Shown piece by piece: positions 12,945 through 18,993 of a DNA stretch of 18,993 nucleotides (positions are counted from its first letter, which is position 1; each line of letters starts with the position of its first letter). The DNA comes from Planctomycetota bacterium. GTDB lineage: Bacteria; Planctomycetota; Phycisphaerae; WQYP01. The stretch is from contig JAJZGH010000071.1 of assembly GCA_021798635.1 (NCBI GenBank), forward strand, positions 1 through 18,993. The letters are read 5' to 3'. The translations under genes and the position numbers were made by a program. The notes under the pieces were generated by a model that saw nothing but the letters and a program-made list of their open reading frames with translations, searched no databases and was not told the DNA's origin.

Positions 12945-15734
12945 TTATTGGCGGACCACTTGGCGCAAGGGTTCATCGCGGCTGGAGGTTCCCACAGCAA
13001 TTGTGTAGTTACCGGGCGGGACTTCCCAGGTATTATTTCGGCTGTTGAAGCAGGCAAATGCTTTCCAGTTCAATCGCATCGCCACGGTCCGACTTTGACC
13101 GGGCTTCAGCTCCACACGTTGGAAGCCTTCGAGTTTTTGAACTACGCGAGTAATTGGTCCGCCCTGCGGGGGATGCACATATAATTGAACCACCTGCGCC
13201 CCTGCGCGTTGACCGGTATTGGTGACCGTTACGTGAACTGTGATGATCCGCTGCGGACCGGCCCCACGGGAACGCACCGTCAGATCACGAAGGGAAAAGG
13301 TGGAATAGGAAAGTCCAAATCCGAAGGGAAACAAAGGACGGATATGCTTGTAATCGTACCAGCGATAACCGACATAAATACCCTCCACAAATTTACAACG
13401 TGCGGCGGCCCCGTCGGGAAAGCCGGCATAACGCGGCTCGGCAAACCAGCGATGGTTGAATACACCGGGATAGCCCGGAAAATGGTGATAAGCAGCCTCA
13501 TCGCGCGCATAACGACTAAATGAGTCAGGCAGATGGCCGCTGGGATCAATTTTCCCAAACATTATTTTAGCAATTGAAATATTGCCGGTCTGTCCCGGAT
13601 ACCATCCCCATAATAGGCCTGCCACATGATGGATCCATTTTTCCATGCCTACGCCTGCCCCGGCATAAACCACCGCGATGGTATGGGGATTCAATAGGGA
13701 AGCTTCGCGCAGATATTCGTTCTGCGGCCCCGTGAGGTTATAAGGCCTATCGGCCTGCTCCCGTTGGATGGTCTGATTAAACCCCATGCAGGCAATGACC
13801 GCGTCGGCGTGACGAATCATGCCGCGTTGACTTGAGGTAAAGAAATGCACCGTTTTCCGTGGCACCCAGCCAAAGCCGATGATCGCGGGTTTGTTAATAA
13901 AGCTGCGGTACACCACGCGAATCTGATACGTTTTTCCGGCGTGAAGGCGAACGGTTGTCAAAGCCCCTTTAAGTGGATGGAAAGGTCTTTGCCAGAACGG
14001 CAGCCACAAATCAATAATCCTTCGACCATTCAAATAAACCTCTGCTGAACCATTGACCGCGCAGATAAAACTGTAAGCGCCGGTACTGGTGGGATGAATT
14101 GCCGCTTTCCATATCACACTGATTGGCTTTTTCCCGATATGGGCCTGATGCGTCATCCTGGTAAGCACTTGAATAAGATTGGCAGCGCGGCTGTTACGCG
14201 GGCCATCCGAAATATTACGGCTTAGCGCCGTTGGTGGATTCAGGGAGATATTCTGCTGCCGCACGTGCTGTGGTTTTCCTTGGAACCGGCCATTGGCATA
14301 ATAATCCGCCACGACCCCGGGCCGCCCCTCCGGCGTAGTGAGCACTCCGCGGCCCCAAAACTGTTTGTACGTGTCGTCCCATGGCACGGCGGCCAGATGA
14401 ACATTGGGGCTAACCACCTGTTTGACCGCGTTAAATAAAGTTAATGATGGAACCACGGCCGGTGGGACATGGGAACTGCCGCCGCCGCCGGTTACAACGC
14501 GCGTAGCCCATGGCCCGATAAATACCACATTGTTATGCCGCGCTGGATTCAACGGCAGGATATGATTCCGGTTCTTCAACAACACCGTCCCCTCCGCCGT
14601 CACCTGATTTACGACGGCGGCATCGCCAGAGGTGTTGGCGGACTTATGATTAAATGAATTGATGGGATCATTAAAACCCATGGCGACAATCATGCGGAGA
14701 ATCGGCAGGACCCGGCGGTTAATCAGCGCGATGGAAATCTTGTGCTGGTCCAACAGACGGCTGATAGCCGGCAGCGAATATTTATTGGTCTTGGGCATTT
14801 CCATATTAAGCCCGGCGCGAAGATTCCCCTCTGTGCTGTATACGCACCCCGCATCCGATCGGGTGACACCTTGAAATCCCCACCTGTCACGCAGGATATC
14901 CGTCAGTAGAAAATGACTTTCCGAGCCGTATTCACCGTTGATACGATTGCAGGCCGCCATAATCATCCAGGTATGCCCCTGTCGCACCGCGGCACGGAAC
15001 GGCGGCAGATAAATTTCCTCCAACGCGCGGCGGCTGATGATGCAATTAATGCTGGGCCGCTGGGTTTCAATCTCATTGCCCACAAAGTGCTTGGTACATG
15101 CCACGACATCTTCCGATTGCAGCCCTTGCACATAGGGCACTACCAGTTGCGCCGCTAAAAATGGATCTTCCCCGCCGATGTATTCAAAACTCCGTCCGTT
15201 CTGCGGCTGGCGCAGTATGTTCACACCCGGCCCGAGTAACATGCCGACATGCTTGGCCCGGGCGTCAATCCCGATGTGCCGCGCCTCGCGGTAAACCAGG
15301 TGCCGATTCCATGCGGAGGTCAAACAGGGTGCCGCCGGATAAGCGGTAGACCTGCCCCAATCCACCACGCCCAGGGTGGCGTCACTGACATGAATGGCGG
15401 GGATTCCCAGCCGCGGGATGGCATGGGTCGCCTTGGCCGGGCGGTAGCCGGAAAGCAGAGCCACTTTTTCCGGCAGCGTCATTTTCGCCAACAGGCTTTG
15501 TGCTCTGGCATTAATTTGTAAGGGCGACAGGCCGATGGGCGAATATTCGCCAGCGGGCGTTGGCCGCCGAGCGGAGTCTGACGCCGATGTGCCCAACGAT
15601 GCCTCCCCACGGTCGATCCGACTGGCCGCGACCGCTGCGCGGGAGAAAGCTGTTAGAACCGCAAGGCCCATCACCGTTGCGGCCAACCAGCATGAGGCAC
15701 GGAAAAATCTAGCGGATTTAAAGGATATAAGCAC
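12945..15734 (-). CDS. Exported GH3 beta-glucosidase with PA14 insertion
   Basis: This 929-aa glycoside hydrolase family 3 enzyme probably removes terminal beta-linked sugars from oligosaccharides in the periplasm or outside the cell. The start is GTG at 15734, with AGGAG 5 nt upstream, giving a clean signal peptide (hydrophobic core about 16-30, AVA-A cleavage near 36). The frame stays open to 15917 but would overlap the upstream gene's terminator. Domains in order: GH3 barrel with KHFVGNE (215-221) and nucleophile Asp294 in TRSDAG (usually SDW); the GH3 C-terminal sandwich beginning GTVLLKN; an inserted PA14-type domain (about 475-620) opening with GVVADYY; the rest of the sandwich with the acid/base Glu likely in REQADRPYN; and a fibronectin-III-like tail. 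A xylosidase or other GH3 specificity is possible. Confidence 0.92.
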   Translation of the reverse strand: MLISFKSARFFRASCWLAATVMGLAVLTAFSRAAVAASRIDRGEASLGTSASDSARRPTPAGEYSPIGLSPLQINARAQSLLAKMTLPEKVALLSGYRPAKATHAIPRLGIPAIHVSDATLGVVDWGRSTAYPAAPCLTSAWNRHLVYREARHIGIDARAKHVGMLLGPGVNILRQPQNGRSFEYIGGEDPFLAAQLVVPYVQGLQSEDVVACTKHFVGNEIETQRPSINCIISRRALEEIYLPPFRAAVRQGHTWMIMAACNRINGEYGSESHFLLTDILRDRWGFQGVTRSDAGCVYSTEGNLRAGLNMEMPKTNKYSLPAISRLLDQHKISIALINRRVLPILRMIVAMGFNDPINSFNHKSANTSGDAAVVNQVTAEGTVLLKNRNHILPLNPARHNNVVFIGPWATRVVTGGGGSSHVPPAVVPSLTLFNAVKQVVSPNVHLAAVPWDDTYKQFWGRGVLTTPEGRPGVVADYYANGRFQGKPQHVRQQNISLNPPTALSRNISDGPRNSRAANLIQVLTRMTHQAHIGKKPISVIWKAAIHPTSTGAYSFICAVNGSAEVYLNGRRIIDLWLPFWQRPFHPLKGALTTVRLHAGKTYQIRVVYRSFINKPAIIGFGWVPRKTVHFFTSSQRGMIRHADAVIACMGFNQTIQREQADRPYNLTGPQNEYLREASLLNPHTIAVVYAGAGVGMEKWIHHVAGLLWGWYPGQTGNISIAKIMFGKIDPSGHLPDSFSRYARDEAAYHHFPGYPGVFNHRWFAEPRYAGFPDGAAARCKFVEGIYVGYRWYDYKHIRPLFPFGFGLSYSTFSLRDLTVRSRGAGPQRIITVHVTVTNTGQRAGAQVVQLYVHPPQGGPITRVVQKLEGFQRVELKPGQSRTVAMRLNWKAFACFNSRNNTWEVPPGNYTIAVGTSSRDEPLRQVVRQ

Positions 15735-15862
15735 GTAATCTCCTGGATGATCTGGCCAATCTGCCATAGCCGGAATCACTGTATGGTCTAACAAAGGGTT
15801 CTCTTCGCGTTGGCATTGTGGATATTCGGGCGGCACCAGTGTGCACCGCCAGAAACTTAGAC

Positions 15863-15900
15863 AGAAAAAAAAGAAGGCCTTGAACTCTCGCGGCCTTCTT
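15863..15900 (-). terminator. Intrinsic terminator of the PEP-CTERM gene
   Basis: A perfect 9-bp stem (AAGAAGGCC / GGCCTTCTT, 12-nt loop) starts 34 nt past the PEP-CTERM stop and is followed on the minus strand by a run of eight T, two of which belong to the stem, then CTGTC. It separates the PEP-CTERM transcript from the GH3 gene downstream, which must therefore have its own promoter in 15735-15862. Confidence 0.88.
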
Positions 15901-15933
15901 ACACTTCTGCGATACATTGTACCTGCGTTGCAA

Positions 15934-17592
15934 TTAAGCTTGGGCCTTACGTTTCCGCCCTAACAGCAGCAGGCCTGCTCCACCCATGGCGAACAGACCC
16001 AACGCGGTTGGCTCCGGCACGGCGCTGATCGTAAGGGTTTCCGCCGTATCGGAACTTCCCAACGTCAGCAAATAGCTCTTGCCGCCGGAAAGCGGCCCGG
16101 CAATTGCAGTCTGCCCGCCCCCCGTGAACTGGAAGGTTCCGCCTGACAGTCCGCCAGCGCTGTCGGTGATCAGATTATACGTCCCGAAGGTAAACGATGA
16201 CGTGCCGGCAAGAGCAAAAATGTTGATGTTGTTGACGCCGCTGACATTCGCGGCGCTGCCGATCGACAGGCTCGGCGTCTGGCTGCTGTTCAACTCGAAC
16301 GTGAGAGTTCCGCCGCTGATATTCAACGCGTTTACCTGCGTTGCCGCGGCATTGTTCGCCAGCGTTAATACACCGCCGGAATTCACCGTCACCGCAGAGC
16401 TATCGGCAATCGAAGCCGCTGCGAGCGCCACCACGCCATACTGCGTGGTGGCCGTCGTCGCCCCACCGAGCACCAGGTCACCGCCGCTTTGCACCACTGT
16501 TGCACCGGTATAGGAGTTGGCTCCTTGCAGCGTGACAGAAGAAGCCGTCTGCGAACCGGTGGCCTTGCTGTCCGTAACAGTCAGGCCGCCATCCGGTGTT
16601 GAACCCAAAGTGGCATCGTGCAGCAGCGGCGTCTGAATCCAATAGGTGTGCGCATTGGAATCAATGACCGCCCCGCCGGCCTGCACGTTCATGTTCGTCG
16701 GAATGGTATAGGCACTGCTGGCAGCCCCAATTCCTCCGCCATTGTGGGATTGCAACGTGCCGCCGTTAAAGTTTACGGTTACATTGCCGTGGGTTGTTGC
16801 GGTGATCCAGTTGGTGTTGAGCGTACCGCCGTTGAGATTCACCACGGTTGGAGAACCTATATTCGTTGCGCTCTTGCTGGTAATCCCGGCGATGGCAGTC
16901 GTCGTCACTGTGCCGCTATTAATATTTAAAGTTCCGGTCTGTCGAATGTTATTGGCCGCAACGGTAATCGCCTGCACCGTCAGCGAACCTCCATTTACAT
17001 TGACCGTACCCGCGGTACCGCCGGCACCACTGGTCGCATCGCTAAGATTCAGGTTGCTGGGACTGGCCATCGTAATGGTAGCGCCACTATTAATATTCAG
17101 CGTGCTGCCGGTAGTACCGCTGTTGCTATTTACCGCAATGGTTGTATAAGCCTTGAGGGCGATATTTTGCAGCGTAAAATTGCCATTGGCCAGCAGTTCT
17201 CCGGTGCCGGTAATAGTCCCGCCGCCGCCATCAAGCACATAAGCGTTACCCGAATTATTAACCCCCAGATTGGTGGTGCTGTACGTGCCGCTGCTGCTGC
17301 CCAACGTTACAGTATAGGTACCGCTGCCGCCGGTACCGGCACCGAAATAGGCCCCGTCACCATTGGCCCATGCGACCGGGTTGGTGGCGGCGGTTGAGTC
17401 GTACCAATTGGTGGTGCTGGCGTTCCAAGTGCCGGTGCCATTGGAGCCACCCGTCGCACTCTGGCCGGGATTCCATAGCAGATTGCTCGCTACCGCAGGG
17501 GAAACGCCCAGTCCGGTCAGCAGCAAAGCCGCCGCCGCTCCCGCTGAAAGAATTCCGATACTCCGCCGTGATTTGGATGTGAATGAAAACAT
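15934..17592 (-). CDS. PEP-CTERM sorted, adhesin-like repeat protein
   Basis: This 552-aa surface or matrix protein has an N-terminal signal peptide (basic SKSRRS, then a hydrophobic core ending SPAVAS). A long Gly/Thr/Asn/Ser-rich beta-helical body with recurrent NINSG and NGGTL units follows, including the autotransporter-associated strand pattern ANSYTGATVVQSGGDLVL. The last 30 residues are a canonical PEP-CTERM signal: VPEP, a hydrophobic helix, then RKRKAQA. Such proteins are processed by an exosortase and linked to exopolysaccharide or envelope; no exosortase gene is in the window. The start at 17592 has AGGAG 8 nt upstream; the frame extends to 17646 without a better site. The gene ends in an intrinsic terminator and carries the same upstream boxes as the prepilin-like gene, suggesting co-regulation. 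Confidence 0.92.
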   Translation of the reverse strand: MFSFTSKSRRSIGILSAGAAAALLLTGLGVSPAVASNLLWNPGQSATGGSNGTGTWNASTTNWYDSTAATNPVAWANGDGAYFGAGTGGSGTYTVTLGSSSGTYSTTNLGVNNSGNAYVLDGGGGTITGTGELLANGNFTLQNIALKAYTTIAVNSNSGTTGSTLNINSGATITMASPSNLNLSDATSGAGGTAGTVNVNGGSLTVQAITVAANNIRQTGTLNINSGTVTTTAIAGITSKSATNIGSPTVVNLNGGTLNTNWITATTHGNVTVNFNGGTLQSHNGGGIGAASSAYTIPTNMNVQAGGAVIDSNAHTYWIQTPLLHDATLGSTPDGGLTVTDSKATGSQTASSVTLQGANSYTGATVVQSGGDLVLGGATTATTQYGVVALAAASIADSSAVTVNSGGVLTLANNAAATQVNALNISGGTLTFELNSSQTPSLSIGSAANVSGVNNINIFALAGTSSFTFGTYNLITDSAGGLSGGTFQFTGGGQTAIAGPLSGGKSYLLTLGSSDTAETLTISAVPEPTALGLFAMGGAGLLLLGRKRKAQA

Positions 17593-17753
17593 GTCTCTTA
17601 CTCCTGAAACAAAAACAACAAAAAACTGACAAAGACACAAAGACAAACAACTCTAAAACTGATTGAACCGCATCCTTTATTTCACCGCAGGCGACCAGTC
17701 TTCGGCTCGACCGCAGTTATGAATCATCCGAAGCGACATTCATCAGCTACTAC

Positions 17754-17836
17754 ACTATGACACAGTTGCCATTGAATTGGAAGTCCCACTTTTCATCAAT
17801 TCCTATACCACTTTTTATCACGCCAACACCACTTTT
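17754..17836 (-). promoter_or_regulatory. Three AAAAGTGG boxes upstream of the PEP-CTERM gene
   Basis: On the minus strand AAAAGTGG occurs at 17829-17836, 17808-17815 and 17786-17793, spaced 21 and 22 bp (two helical turns). The proximal box runs into GGACTTCC, and CATAGT follows at 17754-17759. Box-to-hexamer distance (27 bp) matches that at the prepilin promoter (26 bp). The boxes sit about 195-245 bp before the start codon, so a 5' leader of roughly 150 nt, T-rich near its end, is implied. Confidence 0.6.
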
Positions 17837-17862
17837 CACGGCGATTTTTCAGATGATTTCAC

Positions 17863-18993
17863 TCATCCGCTGATTGGAACCAAGGTGTAATGGTGCAATA
17901 CGGGTTGCGCGGCCCGCCGCTCCGCGTGGGCAACCACACGTTCCAATGCCGAAAATCCCCTCATAATTTTCTGCACGGCGGCGAGCGCCGCCGGATTGGA
18001 CTCCGTGTCAACCGGGAAGATCGGCCCCTTGGGGGCGTGGAAGAATGTAGGCCGGTGAAAAATGTTCGCCATGGGAAGCTGCACCTGCCGCCAACCCGCA
18101 AATCGCACCTCCGTACGTTGCCAGGCCAGTGCCAGAACCCGGTAGGCCTGCGTCATCATCGGAGTTGAAAGCCTGGCCAAATTAATACCGTGGGCAAGAT
18201 CTGTGCTGCTGAACGTGCCCACGGCCTGCCCGTCGATCCGCAATTGGTAATTGGAGGCCCCAAGGTGCGTTACTCGTAAGGTCTCACGATCCAGAGCGTG
18301 GTAAAATCCACACTCCTTGACCACCAGAGCCGTGACGGGATTGGTGTATTTATAATTCGGAGTACGGGCGGGCCAAAGCCTCTTTGGCGCAAACAGCGGC
18401 CATTTGTCATGCAACGACATAATTGGCATCGGTAGAGAACCATCCAACTGTCGCCAGGAAAGTGTGCCGCGCGAATCAGCAATGCCGCTTACAGTGGTAT
18501 TGACCGATTTTCCAACACGTTTGTCCTCCGCGTTGATGCGTACTGATGTAACTGTCGCCGGTGCGCCCCACGCCTTGAGCAGCGTTTGCGCCATCACCAA
18601 ATGGCCTGCCGCGGAAGGATGAATGCGCCCGGGAATAATCATCCGAGCCAGATTCAGGTTTACCTTTACAGCTTTTTTTAGTACGGCGACAAGCGGCGCA
18701 TTGAAGTCCACTAAAAACAAGTGGTCGCGTTTCGCCAGTTGTCGGTTATATTGACCATAGCGGATCAGCACGTCGTTATAGCTGCCCTTGGCCTTCGGAT
18801 CGAGCATGAACCCCGGTGGATGGGTAAAATCATCCCACGGTGTTGAGTTGATAAGCACAATGCGAACCTTGGGCAGATGGGAGCGCAGCGAATGCAGAAT
18901 ATGGGACAAACCGCGCCGATAAATGTCAAAGGCTGGCTTGGCATAAGGCTTATAGCCGGCATCGTTCTGGCCCAGTAGATAGACGATGACATT
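17863..18993 (-). CDS. SGNH/GDSL-type hydrolase, 5'-truncated by window end
   Basis: The frame is open to the window edge, with 376 residues visible and the N-terminus, including any signal peptide and the GDSL serine block, outside. The first visible residues read VIVYLLGQNDAGY, matching SGNH block III (GxND, with Asn in the oxyanion hole). Block V appears as GRIHPSAAGH: the His is present, but the position three before it, normally the catalytic Asp, is Gly. The protein continues about 200 residues past the catalytic domain into a beta-rich region containing an RVTHLGASNYQLRIDG segment, plausibly a carbohydrate-binding or accessory domain. Family members deacetylate sugars or hydrolyse esters; the substrate here is unknown. 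A TTG at 18909 is not the real start. The stop lies 27 bp before the AAAAGTGG boxes of the next gene. Confidence 0.8.
   Translation of the reverse strand, partial: NVIVYLLGQNDAGYKPYAKPAFDIYRRGLSHILHSLRSHLPKVRIVLINSTPWDDFTHPPGFMLDPKAKGSYNDVLIRYGQYNRQLAKRDHLFLVDFNAPLVAVLKKAVKVNLNLARMIIPGRIHPSAAGHLVMAQTLLKAWGAPATVTSVRINAEDKRVGKSVNTTVSGIADSRGTLSWRQLDGSLPMPIMSLHDKWPLFAPKRLWPARTPNYKYTNPVTALVVKECGFYHALDRETLRVTHLGASNYQLRIDGQAVGTFSSTDLAHGINLARLSTPMMTQAYRVLALAWQRTEVRFAGWRQVQLPMANIFHRPTFFHAPKGPIFPVDTESNPAALAAVQKIMRGFSALERVVAHAERRAAQPVLHHYTLVPISG

Noticed and set aside
15735..15917. N-terminal extension of the GH3 protein to an ATG at 15917
   Set aside because: It crosses a clear intrinsic terminator, has no ribosome site and would bury the signal peptide; the GTG at 15734 has both a ribosome site and a proper signal peptide.
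16079..17149. Long plus-strand frames opposite the PEP-CTERM gene
   Set aside because: They are antisense to a gene with biased Gly/Thr/Asn codons, which keeps the opposite strand free of stops; the hydrophobic Val/Pro/Leu products are typical shadows.
1..18993. CRISPR arrays, tRNA or rRNA genes, transposase genes, prophage
   Set aside because: I looked for regularly spaced repeats, T-arm signatures and transposase motifs by eye and found none beyond the small MITE-like element.

Overview
The window looks like a chromosomal segment of a Planctomycetota-type bacterium (Phycisphaerae-like, or at least the PVC group). This is inferred from a PEP-CTERM surface protein, a prepilin-like protein with an H-x9-DG C-terminus, large exported glycoside hydrolase and SGNH proteins, and moderate to high GC with long structured intergenic spaces. 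No phylogenetic search was possible.

Left part (1-6680): branched-chain amino acid synthesis. cimA (citramalate synthase, minus strand) makes the isoleucine precursor from pyruvate without threonine. ilvB and ilvN (acetohydroxyacid synthase, minus strand) act after it and in the valine/leucine branch. Between them, on the opposite strand, sit a small VOC-fold protein and a lone MoxR ATPase. The 400-bp divergent space in front of cimA holds what looks like a complete cis-regulatory RNA: a promoter, a three-way-junction domain, and mutually exclusive antiterminator and terminator helices. This is the strongest candidate for an undescribed system here.

Middle part (6681-11215, genes on minus strand): a membrane-anchored Sel1-repeat protein overlaps by 4 nt a large exported helical-repeat protein of unknown function. 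Next comes a 500-bp gap whose plus strand carries the signal recognition particle RNA hallmark, so an ffs gene is proposed. An exported alpha/beta-hydrolase (carbohydrate-esterase-like) follows.

Right part (11216-18993, all minus strand): envelope and polysaccharide functions. These are a prepilin-like H-x9-DG protein, an exported GH3 beta-glucosidase with a PA14 insert, a PEP-CTERM adhesin-like protein with its own intrinsic terminator, and a 5'-truncated SGNH hydrolase running off the window end. The prepilin and PEP-CTERM genes share an upstream element of iterated AAAAGTGG boxes 21-22 bp apart at the same distance from a TATAGT-like hexamer, suggesting common control. Beside the first copy lies a 153-bp MITE-like element with IS66-like ends and an 8-bp target duplication. 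No CRISPR array, tRNA, rRNA or transposase gene was seen.
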